A stretch of DNA of 64,000 nt from Synechocystis sp. PCC 7338 (GTDB lineage Bacteria; Cyanobacteriota; Cyanobacteriia; Cyanobacteriales; Microcystaceae), in NCBI RefSeq assembly GCF_018282115.1, contig NZ_CP054306.1:62001-126000 (forward strand). Direction: 5' to 3'. The translations under genes and the position numbers were made by a program. Below the pieces are notes generated by a model. It ran no database searches. It was not told where the DNA came from and saw only the letters and a program-made list of their open reading frames with translations. This document shows positions 46,055 to 55,971 of this stretch, in pieces. Position 1 is the stretch's first letter. Every line of letters starts with the position of its first letter.

Positions 46055-46783
46055 ATGCTTTTCCACTTAGCTAATTTGCCCTACTGGTTACTACTGGCGG
46101 TGGGGGTGCTCTGCCTAGGGTTAATGATTATCTCCGGTGATGGAAATGAAGACCTAGATCTGGAAGTGGAGATGGCCCTCGATGCAGTACCGGACGTAGA
46201 AATCACCCATTTGGATGTGGAGCTTGATCAAGGGGGAGCCATAGAGGAAGGGGAAGCGGTGCCCATGGCCCTGCAAGTACTCTCCTTTTTTGGTTTGGGC
46301 AAAGTTCCGTTAATGATTCTTCTGGGCATAGATTTTAGTCTCTGGGGGGTAATCGGCTGGATACTCAATGTGGCCGTTGGTACGGTAACGGGGACTATAC
46401 CTAGTCAGTTATTGGGTTGGGCTGGGATAATTTTCCTGATTTCCTTGGCCATCAGTCTTTGGCTTGGTCGGTTGGCGTCCCGTCCGATCGCCAATTTATT
46501 TAAAACCTTTAGCCAGGATGTCAGCGCAGAACGGGTCATTGGTTGTACCGGCACTGTCACTTCAAAAAAATTACCCTACCTAGCCAATGGCACCATCGGC
46601 CAAGCCCACGTTTACGACAATGCTGGCAACTTACTAACTTTGAGCGTTAGTCTACCGGATTGGGCCACCGTCATTCCCCACCATAACCAGGAAATTTTGA
46701 TCATCGACCAGTCCCCCAAGGGTTATGGCTATTTGGCGATCGCCAAGGACAGTTCCGACCAGGATAAATGGTTAAAGTCTTGA
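46055..46783 (+). CDS. OB-fold membrane protein (YqiJ/DUF1449-like)
   Basis: A 242-residue membrane protein starting at the ATG at 46055 (MLFHLANLPYWLLLAVGVLC), with AAGGA upstream. It has an N-terminal TM segment, an acidic loop (DGNEDLDLEVEMALD), two or three central TM segments (ILLGIDFSLWGVIGWILNVA; LGWAGIIFLISLAISLWLG) and a C-terminal NfeD/YqiJ-like OB-fold (VIGCTGTVTSKKLPYLANGT). The family works with flotillin-like proteins in other bacteria; none is adjacent here. It may be translationally linked to the potassium channel gene upstream. Confidence 0.7.
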   Translation: MLFHLANLPYWLLLAVGVLCLGLMIISGDGNEDLDLEVEMALDAVPDVEITHLDVELDQGGAIEEGEAVPMALQVLSFFGLGKVPLMILLGIDFSLWGVIGWILNVAVGTVTGTIPSQLLGWAGIIFLISLAISLWLGRLASRPIANLFKTFSQDVSAERVIGCTGTVTSKKLPYLANGTIGQAHVYDNAGNLLTLSVSLPDWATVIPHHNQEILIIDQSPKGYGYLAIAKDSSDQDKWLKS

Positions 46784-46867
46784 ATACCCAAATTTTCGAT
46801 GTTAGTCAAAATTCCACCAGTTCAAAGCATTGTCTAGACTGGAGAAAAAATTGCGAGGATTAACCCC

Positions 46868-47563
46868 ATGACCGTAGCCCTCGACCGAGAAATCATTTAC
46901 CCCGACAGCGATGGACAGCCTATGGCCGACAACACAGAACAATTTGAGTGGATTGTTCTCCTAAAGGAAAATTTGGAATGTCTTTTCGCCCAAAACCCAG
47001 ACGTATTTGTGGGGGGAGACCTGTTGTGGTATCCGGTGGAAGGACACCCAGAAATTCGTGTGGCACCGGACGTCATGGTGGCCCTGGGCAGACCCAAGGG
47101 GAAACGGGGTTCCTACCGCCAGTGGCAGGAAAATAACCAACCGCCCCAAGTGGTGTTTGAAATTTTATCCCCCGGCAACACCCTCAAGGAAATGACGAAA
47201 AAGTTGAAATTCTATGACCATCATGGCGTCGAAGAGTACTATATTTACGATCCGGATGACAATGAGCTGACTGGGTTGCAGCGCATTGACGGAGAGTTGA
47301 CCATTATCGAAGAAATGGCCAATTGGGCGAGTCCTTTGCTGGGCATAAAATTTGAGTTGACCGCTGACACTTTGCGGGTTTATTACCCCGACGGGCGACT
47401 TTTTCTCTCCACAGTGGAATTAGCAACCCAGGCTGAACAGGCATCCCAACGAGCAGACCAAGAGGCCCAACGGGCTGAGCGGGAAAAACTCCGGGCCGAA
47501 TTAGCGGAAGCGGAAAACGATCGCCTCAAGGCATTATTAGCGGAGGCCGGCATTGACGTTTAA
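46868..47563 (+). CDS. Uma2 family protein (DUF820, restriction-endonuclease fold)
   Basis: A 231-residue protein of the very large cyanobacterial Uma2/DUF820 family, with a PD-(D/E)XK nuclease-like fold. Motif: IRVAPDVMVALGRPKGKRGS, then PPQVVFEILSPGNTLKEM (Glu) and TKKLKFYDHHGVEEYYIYDP (Lys). The C-terminal tail (ATQAEQASQRADQEAQRAER) is a coiled coil ending in DRLKALLAEAGIDV. Members are scattered, often horizontally moved, and their biological role is unsettled. The fold assignment is family knowledge. Confidence 0.88.
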   Translation: MTVALDREIIYPDSDGQPMADNTEQFEWIVLLKENLECLFAQNPDVFVGGDLLWYPVEGHPEIRVAPDVMVALGRPKGKRGSYRQWQENNQPPQVVFEILSPGNTLKEMTKKLKFYDHHGVEEYYIYDPDDNELTGLQRIDGELTIIEEMANWASPLLGIKFELTADTLRVYYPDGRLFLSTVELATQAEQASQRADQEAQRAEREKLRAELAEAENDRLKALLAEAGIDV

Positions 47564-47599
47564 TCGTTATCCAGGTAACGGCAGGATCAATGGTGCAGA

Positions 47600-47890
47600 T
47601 TAACTATTTTTCCCAGCACCCCGAGCCTGTTTAGCCATGGCAATCAATACTTGGTGGGCATCTTCAGAATCCTGCAGAGGTTGCTCAAATTCGATGCGGA
47701 TAGTTTTCGAGCCCCCCTCACTTTCCACCACTAAATCCATGCCCGTGGGGTCAATGGCCTGCATCTGGGCCGTAGTCACGTTAGTCTGTTGACCAAAGAC
47801 CTGGGCATAAAGGGCGATCGCCGAGGCGTGATCTTCGTTCATGTGCTTACAAATACGGTCACTGATAGCAGGGGTGAGGGGATCGGCCAT
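47600..47890 (-). CDS. DUF2470 domain protein
   Basis: A 96-residue domain starting MADPLTPAISDRICKHMNED with HMNEDHASAIALYAQVFG, the motif of DUF2470, which also occurs at the C-terminus of HugZ/pyridoxamine oxidase-like heme-utilisation proteins. The family has a conserved His-x-Asn-x-Asp-His; the role of the free-standing form is unknown, possibly heme or bilin binding. It follows the hicAB unit on the same strand with a 28-bp gap. Confidence 0.85.
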   Translation of the reverse strand: MADPLTPAISDRICKHMNEDHASAIALYAQVFGQQTNVTTAQMQAIDPTGMDLVVESEGGSKTIRIEFEQPLQDSEDAHQVLIAMAKQARGAGKNS

Positions 47891-47918
47891 AGTTTTTGCA
47901 AATGAAAAAATAAAAAAT

Positions 47919-48188
47919 TTAAAAATTAACTAAGATTTTGTCCGGGGCAATGTGGGTTAGGAAAAATTCCTCCCCAGCGGAATCCTGCAAGGCTTCCAAA
48001 TAGGATTCAATGCCCTTTGGTTGGGGCAACGGATCAATATCTGCTAGATGTGACCCCAGAGCCGATTTCATCTGTGCCGCAGTTTCTTCCAAGTTTTTCC
48101 CTGTGGCGATACAGCCGGGCACGTCGGGACAGTAAGCAGAAAAGCCCGTGCTACTTTTTTCTAAAACCACAAGATATCGATCAATCAT
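47919..48188 (-). CDS. hicB: HicB-like antitoxin
   Basis: An 89-residue protein with the partial RNase-H-like HicB fold: YLVVLEKSSTGFSAYCPDVP then GCIATGKNLEETAAQMKSAL. The family normally blocks HicA, an mRNA-cleaving double-stranded-RNA-binding protein. The start ATG overlaps the hicA stop as ATGA, so it is the second gene of the pair. The C-terminal half (AGEEFFLTHIAPDKILVNF) lacks an obvious ribbon-helix-helix domain, so it may need another route to DNA. Confidence 0.88.
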   Translation of the reverse strand: MIDRYLVVLEKSSTGFSAYCPDVPGCIATGKNLEETAAQMKSALGSHLADIDPLPQPKGIESYLEALQDSAGEEFFLTHIAPDKILVNF

Positions 48189-48376
48189 TTCAATCCTGCC
48201 TGTTTGAGGATACTTGCTAAAGTTCCTTTGCGAACATCATCGCTCAATTTTCCTGAGACATTCACTTTACCAGTTTTAGTAGGATGTTTAAACTGTCGAT
48301 GACTACCAACAGTGTTCACCAAAAACCAACCATCTGATTCTAACAATTTGATGATGTCTCGTACTCTGGTTGCCGT
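48185..48376 (-). pseudogene. hicA: HicA-like toxin without a recognisable start codon
   Basis: The minus strand encodes VRDIIKLLESDGWFLVNTVG then SHRQFKHPTKTGKVNVSG and LSDDVRKGTLASILKQAGLK, a full HicA domain with the catalytic His in GSHRQFKHP. The first codons read ACG GCA ACC AGA GTA after an in-frame TAA, where ATG GCA would be expected. No ATG, GTG or TTG exists before the domain; the first TTG lies within the conserved helix and would remove several residues. Toxin start-loss is likely, or a non-canonical start gives very low expression. HicB is intact. Confidence 0.75.
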
Positions 48377-48419
48377 TTCTTAATGTCCAGACAGGGAAAG
48401 CATTGGACAAAAAAATGTC

Positions 48420-48449
48420 AAAGAAAACCCCCACTAAACTAGTGGGGGT
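48420..48449 (-). terminator. Rho-independent terminator after sqdB
   Basis: A 9-bp perfect stem, ACCCCCACT (48427-48435) and AGTGGGGGT (48441-48449), with loop AAACT. On the minus strand the hairpin is followed by TTTTCTTTGACATTTTTTTG. It lies 15 bases after the sqdB stop at 48465. Confidence 0.85.
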
Positions 48450-48464
48450 AACCGTCATTTAGAC

Positions 48465-49718
<1,254 letters not shown>

Positions 49719-49740
49719 TCATTGCTTTGCCCTATTTCCC

Positions 49741-51096
49741 ATGAATGTTTCTCACCGTCGCTATCACATTATTACCTTTGGCTGTCAGATGAATAAGGCG
49801 GACTCGGAAAGGATGGCCGGCATTCTGGACAATTTGGGTATGACCTACACCGATGATCCCAATCAGGCGGATTTAGTCCTCTACAATACCTGTTCCATCC
49901 GAGACAACGCCGAGCAAAAAGTCTACTCCTACCTGGGAAGACAGGCCAAACGCAAACAAACGGAACCGAAATTAACCCTGGTGGTGGCGGGCTGTGTGGC
50001 CCAACAGGAGGGGGAACAGTTATTACGGCGGGTGCCAGAGTTAGATTTAGTAATGGGGCCCCAACATGCTAATCGGCTAGATCAGTTACTAGAACAGGTG
50101 TGGGCTGGTAGTCAGGTGGTGGCGACGGAAAGCTTGCACATTATGGAAGACATCACCAAACCCCGCAGGGAAAGTACCGTTAGTGCCTGGGTGAATATTA
50201 TCTACGGTTGTAATGAACGCTGTAGTTATTGTGTGGTGCCCAATGTGCGGGGGGTAGAACAATCCCGTACTCCGGAAGCCATTTATGGGGAAATGGCAGT
50301 CCTGGCCCAACAGGGATTTAAGGAGGTCACACTGCTGGGGCAAAACATTGATGCCTACGGCCGGGATTTACCAGGCACGACTCCATCGGGTCGCCATCTC
50401 CATACCCTGACGGATTTGCTTTACCACGTCCACGACATTGAGGGGATCGATCGCCTGCGGTTTGCCACTAGCCATCCCCGTTATTTCACCGAACGGTTAA
50501 TTCAAGCCTGCCAAGAGTTGCCAAAGGTCTGTGAACATTTCCATATTCCTTTCCAATCGGGGGATAACGACATTCTTAAAGCCATGAAACGGGGCTACAC
50601 CAGGGAAAAGTATCTACAGATCATTGAAAAAATCCGTCGCTATATGCCCGATGCGGCCATCAGTGCCGATGTGATTGTTGGTTTTCCAGGGGAAACGGAA
50701 GCCCAGTTTGAAAATACCCTCAACTTAATTGAAGAGGTGGGTTTTGACCTGCTTAACACCGCCGCCTATTCTCCCCGCCCCGGCACCCCCGCCGCCTTCT
50801 GGGACAATCAGTTATCTGAGGAAGTAAAAGGAGATCGCCTACAAAGGTTAAATCATTTGGTTTCTACCCAGGCCATGGAACGTTCCCAGCGTTATCTGGG
50901 GCGAGTGGAAGAAGTGTTGGTGGAAGGGGAAAACCTTAAGAGTCCGGGGCAGGTGATGGGACGTACCAGGGGCAACCGCTTAACTTTCTTCCAAGGAGAC
51001 ATTGGCGAACTGTTGGGTCAAACGGTACCGGTGAAAATTACCGAAGCCCGGGCCTTTAGCCTCACCGGGGAAGCTTTAAGTTTAGTTACTGCCTAG
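49741..51096 (+). CDS. miaB: tRNA-2-methylthio-N6-isopentenyladenosine synthase (MiaB)
   Basis: A radical SAM methylthiotransferase acting on i6A37 of tRNAs that read UNN codons. 451 residues from the ATG at 49741 ([20 protein letters not shown]); upstream in-frame sequence is not conserved. The N-terminal UPF0004 cluster cysteines are in [15 protein letters not shown] and VAGCVAQ. The radical SAM motif is [17 protein letters not shown] (about residues 155-170), and a C-terminal TRAM domain follows ([20 protein letters not shown]). Substrate assignment rests on the MiaB signature; the close family member MtaB is less likely. Confidence 0.95.
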   Translation: MNVSHRRYHIITFGCQMNKADSERMAGILDNLGMTYTDDPNQADLVLYNTCSIRDNAEQKVYSYLGRQAKRKQTEPKLTLVVAGCVAQQEGEQLLRRVPELDLVMGPQHANRLDQLLEQVWAGSQVVATESLHIMEDITKPRRESTVSAWVNIIYGCNERCSYCVVPNVRGVEQSRTPEAIYGEMAVLAQQGFKEVTLLGQNIDAYGRDLPGTTPSGRHLHTLTDLLYHVHDIEGIDRLRFATSHPRYFTERLIQACQELPKVCEHFHIPFQSGDNDILKAMKRGYTREKYLQIIEKIRRYMPDAAISADVIVGFPGETEAQFENTLNLIEEVGFDLLNTAAYSPRPGTPAAFWDNQLSEEVKGDRLQRLNHLVSTQAMERSQRYLGRVEEVLVEGENLKSPGQVMGRTRGNRLTFFQGDIGELLGQTVPVKITEARAFSLTGEALSLVTA

Positions 51097-51181
51097 GCGA
51101 AAAAGTTATTGCCCAAAAAAATTCCTGCCACAATGAAGATTAGCAGAAATTCAACAGTCCGATCTTTGGGAGGTGATAGTT

Positions 51182-52192
51182 ATGGCTCTACGTCAAGGTT
51201 TTTACATTGGTGCCCTGGGGCTAGCATTAACCTCAGTTTGGCCTCTATCTGCCTGTGCCATTACCCCCTCCTTCCCCCCGGCGGAAGAGAGCAGTCAAGG
51301 GGAAAATGGCGATCGCCAAGGGACCTATCTAGCCCAAGCCTCCAAGACAAGTATTTTTATGGCGGATCAGGAGTCGGGCAAAATTGATGGGCAAGTCAGC
51401 CAGGGCCAACTTACCGCCATCCTCAAGCACACTAAGGTGACCCAGGATGGATACGAATCCTGGACTCCCACCGTCACAGTGCAATGGCAAGGACAAACGG
51501 TAGCCTTAGTGGAAGGTACGGAAGCGATGTTTCCCACTGCCCTAGTACAAATCGCCCCCATGGATGCGGCCAATGCCCAGTCCGCAGTAATCTTTGCCAC
51601 CTATACCGGCGGTGCCCATTGTTGTAACGAAGTCAAAATCATTACCAGTCAAGCCCAGGGACAGGATTGGTTCGTGGTGGATCTGGGTTTATTTAACGGT
51701 GGCCCCCACGAAGCCGCCGACTTAGATGGGGATGGTTGGTATGAGTACGCTGAGATAGATAACCGTTTTCTTTACCGTTTTTCCTCCTATGCCGGTAGTG
51801 CGGCCCCGGCCCAAATTTTAGCCCTGCAAAATGGGGAAGTGGTGGACGTTTCCTTTGAATCTCGTTTTCAGTTCATCCATCGAGAAAATGCCCAATCTAT
51901 GGAAAAAGAATTACCAGAAATAATGGGGCAAGATTGGGAAAAAAATGGGTTTCTGGCGGCCTACGTAGCGAATAAAGCCCTAATTGGAGAACTAGATGAT
52001 GGTTGGCAGACCATGCTTAAATACTACGACCGGGAATCTGATTGGGGATTAACCACTTGTTTGGAGTACGACGACCAAAGTAAATGTTTAAAGGAGGTTA
52101 AATACGACTCCTATCCCGATGCTCTGCGAGCCTTTTTGGTAGAAACGGGCTATATCGAGGCTGACTTTAGGGCTGACAATAGCACTTTTTGA
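51182..52192 (+). CDS. Probable lipoprotein, unknown
   Basis: A 336-residue exported protein from the ATG at 51182 (MALRQGFYIGALGLALTSVW), with GGGAGG eight bases before. The signal sequence ends in PLSAC, a good lipobox, so Cys would be lipidated. The mature protein has AVIFATYTGGAHCCNEVKII and HEAADLDGDGWYEYAEIDNR, the latter like a Ca2+-binding DxDxDG loop. The C-terminus has WQTMLKYYDRESDWGL. I recognise no named family, although similar cyanobacterial proteins exist as far as I recall. The possible divalent-ion loop and the lipobox are the only functional clues. Confidence 0.72.
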   Translation: MALRQGFYIGALGLALTSVWPLSACAITPSFPPAEESSQGENGDRQGTYLAQASKTSIFMADQESGKIDGQVSQGQLTAILKHTKVTQDGYESWTPTVTVQWQGQTVALVEGTEAMFPTALVQIAPMDAANAQSAVIFATYTGGAHCCNEVKIITSQAQGQDWFVVDLGLFNGGPHEAADLDGDGWYEYAEIDNRFLYRFSSYAGSAAPAQILALQNGEVVDVSFESRFQFIHRENAQSMEKELPEIMGQDWEKNGFLAAYVANKALIGELDDGWQTMLKYYDRESDWGLTTCLEYDDQSKCLKEVKYDSYPDALRAFLVETGYIEADFRADNSTF

Positions 52193-52322
52193 ACAAGTTC
52201 TCACAGCTCGTTTGTAGAGCTTTATTTTACCTCCTAAATCGACTAAATAAAGCTTGGAAAAATTGTAGGCACTTTCCTTGCGTTTCCCTGCAACATGGGA
52301 GGCGTGTTTTTCAACATCTTCC

Positions 52323-53759
52323 CTAATAAGCTCCCTTCCTAAACAACAATATTCTGATTGTTTCCACAAGGATGTCCCAATCAAGGTTTAATGACCAGTT
52401 ATCAATGTAGTACAAATCTAGGCGGGCAACGTCGTCGAAACTGCCAATATCCGATCGCCCGGAAATTTGCCATAGTCCTGTAACCCCAGGCATTACCTGA
52501 TGACGAATATGATGCCAGGCATCAAACCGTTCCACGTCCCGCAGGGGCAGAGGCCTGGGGCCCACCAAACTCATTTGCCCCATTACCACATTGAATAATT
52601 GGGGAATTTCATCCAAACTACTGCGGCGCAGAAAATGTCCGAGGGGGATAATGCGGGGGTCACGTTTGAGCTTGAACATGATGCCATCATCGTTTTCATT
52701 GGCGGCTTCCAGCTTTGACTGGAGCAGGGGAGCATTGACCACCATGGTGCGAAATTTCCACATTTGAAAAGTTTTGCCCTGGAGTCCCACCCGTTCCTGG
52801 CGGAAAAAAGCAGGGCCCGGGGAGGATAGTTTGATCGCAATGGCGATCGCCAAAAATAGGGGAGAAAGCAAAGCAATGCCCAATAAGGCTCCACTATAGT
52901 CCAAAGATCTTTTGAGGCGGTAATCCAATCCCACCAGTAAGGGAATTTCCACCCGCACCGTTGGTAGACCAGCAAAAATTTCCGGCATGCCCCGACGGTA
53001 GAGCATATCTCGGCTGGATGGTAATAGTCTTAGGGCAATGTTTTCCCCCCGTAAATGCCAGTACAAACTAGAGGCTAAATCCGCTTCAGGCAAGGCTTCA
53101 GCAAGAACTTCCTGGGCCCCGGATGCCAAAATTTGTTGCAAAGTATGATGGCTGTGGGCAGTGCTGGCCAGGGCGGCCCCCACCACTCGGTATTGGGAAC
53201 GTCTCTCTAGGGTGACGGTGAGGTGCTGAATACGGTAGGAGGTGGCGATAAGGAAAATGGGGATAGCTTGGCGACTTTCCAGGGGACTGAGGACAAGGCT
53301 AGTCCCAAAACGGGCTAGGGTGACGAAAATAATGCTAGTACCCCAAGCTGAAAAAAATAGGGAACGGGGCAGGTCGATCGCCGGGTCGTAAAAATATTTC
53401 GCCACCAGGGTGAGGAGAAAAACGTAGCTGATCAGTTTAATGACGCCGAGAAAGTTTTGAGTACGGGTCTGGGGACGGTATAAACCCCCGTAGGTAAAAA
53501 CAATCAGAACAATGACGGCGTAACACCAAAATAAACTGGGCAATCCCCACCAGGTCCACCAAACAAACTGGGGCGGAGGCGGGGAATAGAAATCATTGAG
53601 GCGGTGCGCCGCAATCCAAGCTAACAGTAGAGCACCAAAGTCCGCCCCTAGCAAAAAAATTAGTTTCAGCCACTGGGGGGGAGCTAAATGCACCCCGGAA
53701 AAATTATGGGGAGCCCGAATGTCCGTTGCCAGAAAGTTTTTACTGAACCATTTATTCAT
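52323..53759 (-). CDS. Polyprenyl-phosphate sugar-phosphate transferase (WbaP/WcaJ-like)
   Basis: Initiates exopolysaccharide or O-antigen units by moving hexose-1-phosphate from a nucleotide sugar to undecaprenyl phosphate at the membrane. A 478-residue PHPT protein: four or five N-terminal TM segments, a central Rossmann-like region (IFLIATSYRIQHLTVTLERR), one more TM segment and the catalytic domain with AFFRQERVGLQGKTFQMWKF, LRRSSLDEIPQLFNVVMGQM, SLVGPRP and PGVTGLWQISGRSDIG. It lies 18 kb away from the glycan island, so it may act for another polymer. It faces the lipoprotein gene with 130 bp between. Confidence 0.92.
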   Translation of the reverse strand: MNKWFSKNFLATDIRAPHNFSGVHLAPPQWLKLIFLLGADFGALLLAWIAAHRLNDFYSPPPPQFVWWTWWGLPSLFWCYAVIVLIVFTYGGLYRPQTRTQNFLGVIKLISYVFLLTLVAKYFYDPAIDLPRSLFFSAWGTSIIFVTLARFGTSLVLSPLESRQAIPIFLIATSYRIQHLTVTLERRSQYRVVGAALASTAHSHHTLQQILASGAQEVLAEALPEADLASSLYWHLRGENIALRLLPSSRDMLYRRGMPEIFAGLPTVRVEIPLLVGLDYRLKRSLDYSGALLGIALLSPLFLAIAIAIKLSSPGPAFFRQERVGLQGKTFQMWKFRTMVVNAPLLQSKLEAANENDDGIMFKLKRDPRIIPLGHFLRRSSLDEIPQLFNVVMGQMSLVGPRPLPLRDVERFDAWHHIRHQVMPGVTGLWQISGRSDIGSFDDVARLDLYYIDNWSLNLDWDILVETIRILLFRKGAY

Positions 53760-53829
53760 CCGCTGTCCCTGGGGGGCTGAATGGACATCGCCACTGATCT
53801 AAGCCTACCCTTTCCATTGCCAGGGGAAA

Positions 53830-54090
53830 TCAGCTATTAACGTATTGTTGCAACAGTTTTTCTAACTGACTAACAGGAGCCCGGGGAGATAACCTCGGTA
53901 AAGTAATTTCCCCCGTCGGCGATCGCCACACAAGCACCGGAATTTCATATTGGTAGGCGGCCCACCATGGTTCATTGGTGGTAATGTCACGGACTTCTAG
54001 CTCAATGGCCAGGCTGTCAATTTGGGCTAATTTTTCCATCAATCCTTCACAGAGATGGCAACCGGGCTTGCTGTATAAAATTAATTCCAT
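53830..54090 (-). CDS. Thioredoxin/glutaredoxin-like protein (DUF836-type)
   Basis: An 86-residue thioredoxin-fold protein from the ATG at 54090 (MELILYSKPGCHLCEGLMEK). CxxC active site is CHLC at residues 11-14. Then VRDITTNEPWWAAYQYEIPV gives the cis-Pro motif (IPVL). Together with the short length this is the glutaredoxin-like DUF836 family. It is likely to be a cytosolic disulfide reductase with unknown partner. Start four to eight codons upstream is less likely because the CxxC spacing already matches. Confidence 0.85.
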   Translation of the reverse strand: MELILYSKPGCHLCEGLMEKLAQIDSLAIELEVRDITTNEPWWAAYQYEIPVLVWRSPTGEITLPRLSPRAPVSQLEKLLQQYVNS

Positions 54091-54165
54091 AATGTTGCGG
54101 TTAGTTTTCACCATTGGTGCAGTCTTGCCTGTTTGAACTTTGAGGGTCAGGAAAATCCAGGTAAC

Positions 54166-55803
54166 CTATTGAAAATGAATCGCCCCTCTGGACTTGTTGC
54201 CCAGGGAATAAAGCCAGGCGATCGCCGACAGGATTAACAATAAAACCACCACCCAATCCCCCCAACGGCTATAGGGACTGAGATTCTGACGACGGTAAAT
54301 GGGGCCAGCGTGGATTTGATACTGGTTCATAGCCGATAACCAGAGAGTCTCTCCCCGGGGATTAATTATCGCTGAAAGTCCCGTGTTGGTGGCCCGGGCC
54401 AGCCACCGATCGCCTTCAATGGCTCGCATCACGTCCAGGGCATGGTGTTGAGCGGCCATGGTGTCGCTGTAATGGGCATTATTAGCGCTAGAAAGAATAA
54501 ATTCCCCTCCCTGTAGGAGTTGGGAACGTAATAAATGGGGAAAAGCAGACTCGTAGCAGATGACCACCGCTGCTGGACCGAAGGGAGTTGGTAACGCCTG
54601 GGGGCGATCGCCGGGGAGTAACTGCTCTTTGAGGGGGGAAAGCCGTTGGATTAATTGCCCAAAAACGTTACTGAGGGGGATATATTCCCCCAGAGGCACC
54701 AGCTTAACTTTGTCGTAGCGACCCTGCAATTGTCCTTGGCCATCAATGGTAAAGAGGCTATTGGTGTAACCATTTTCCTTAGTGCCATAGGCCCCCAACC
54801 ACACCGGCACCTGGGTTTGCAAAATAGCTTGGTAAAAACCACTTTTGGCCACCACCGTTTCCCAAAGATAGGGTAAGGCTCCCTCCGGGGTGAGTACTAT
54901 TTCTGTTCCTTGCTCAGTTAGTTTTTTGTAACCTTCTGTGTAACCGGCGATCGCCCGGCGCCAACCTTCACTATTAAATTTAATTTGATTGGGAATATTG
55001 CCTTGGATAATGCCCACATTAAGGCTTTGTTCTGGTACATCCGCCAAGGGTTTTTGGTAAAGTAACCAACCTCCTCCCTGACAACCAAGCCAGATCACCA
55101 TAGCCAGGAGGAAATAGGGCCAACTATGGCCATGATTGTTAGAGGTTTTAGCATCTAAAAAATCAATTAAAGCTAAGGCTAACAGTCCATTAATAGCCAC
55201 AATAAAAGTAGTTAATAACGCCGACCCCCCAAGAGATCCCCACTGCAAAAAATATAATTGACTAGGACTTTGGGTATAGGCCACCGGACTCCACCACAGA
55301 ATGGAATAGCTCCAGAGGGTTTCCAAAGTACACCAACTGGCGGTACCCCAAAGAATTAAGGACAAATTTCTAAAAATAGGATTAACCTTTGTCCGGGCTG
55401 TGGTAACTCGCCAAACCGCCATGGCCAATAACCAAACCCATACCAGGATAATGCCCCAAGCTGTGATTGCTAACCAACAAAAAGCGGCGATCGCCAGACT
55501 GGCCAGCCAAGGTACCCCCAACCAAGTGAGGGGATGAACTCCAGTGATCCAAAATAAGGCGATGCCGTAGAAACCACCGCCCCAGGCTGTGGCCGCTAGT
55601 AGTGTTGAAAGTAAAAAAGCTTTTGGTGGAAGTAAATCAGGATTGGTAGTATTTTTCCTCAAAACCCGAAACCAGAGGGGAATCTGGGCCAACCAAGCTA
55701 AATAAGTCCAGCCTAAAGGAGCCGTCGCTAAACCCATAGCCATGCCCCCCAAAATTAAGGAGATTAAGCTCCCCACCATGGCATTTAATTTTTGTCTATT
55801 CAA
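54166..55803 (-). CDS. lnt: Apolipoprotein N-acyltransferase
   Basis: Adds the third acyl chain to the N-terminal Cys of lipoproteins. A 545-residue inner-membrane protein with about six N-terminal TM segments and a C-terminal nitrilase-like domain. The catalytic triad is seen: Glu in EIVLTPEGALPYLW (about residue 310), Lys in YDKVKLVPLGEYIP and Cys in AAVVICYESAFPHLL. A closing TM helix follows (WGDWVVVLLLILSAIAWLYS). It fits with lipoproteins such as that at 51182. Confidence 0.95.
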   Translation of the reverse strand: MNRQKLNAMVGSLISLILGGMAMGLATAPLGWTYLAWLAQIPLWFRVLRKNTTNPDLLPPKAFLLSTLLAATAWGGGFYGIALFWITGVHPLTWLGVPWLASLAIAAFCWLAITAWGIILVWVWLLAMAVWRVTTARTKVNPIFRNLSLILWGTASWCTLETLWSYSILWWSPVAYTQSPSQLYFLQWGSLGGSALLTTFIVAINGLLALALIDFLDAKTSNNHGHSWPYFLLAMVIWLGCQGGGWLLYQKPLADVPEQSLNVGIIQGNIPNQIKFNSEGWRRAIAGYTEGYKKLTEQGTEIVLTPEGALPYLWETVVAKSGFYQAILQTQVPVWLGAYGTKENGYTNSLFTIDGQGQLQGRYDKVKLVPLGEYIPLSNVFGQLIQRLSPLKEQLLPGDRPQALPTPFGPAAVVICYESAFPHLLRSQLLQGGEFILSSANNAHYSDTMAAQHHALDVMRAIEGDRWLARATNTGLSAIINPRGETLWLSAMNQYQIHAGPIYRRQNLSPYSRWGDWVVVLLLILSAIAWLYSLGNKSRGAIHFQ

Positions 55804-55971
55804 TGAACTTTAACCCTTAAAATAAACCTATTTTAGAAGTTGAGTCTTTGGTGTCAAATGCTTCCTTGATAAGGACAGAAATTTTAGATAGGACTGCCTT
55901 TTGAAACAGAATTTAAAATAGTAAATCCATCGATCTAAACTTTGCAAACAAATTTTCAAATAAGCCATTGG

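Noticed and set aside
47565-47580. Small hairpin CGTTA/TAACG between the Uma2 and DUF2470 genes
   Set aside because: Five base pairs only and no T run; too weak to call a terminator.
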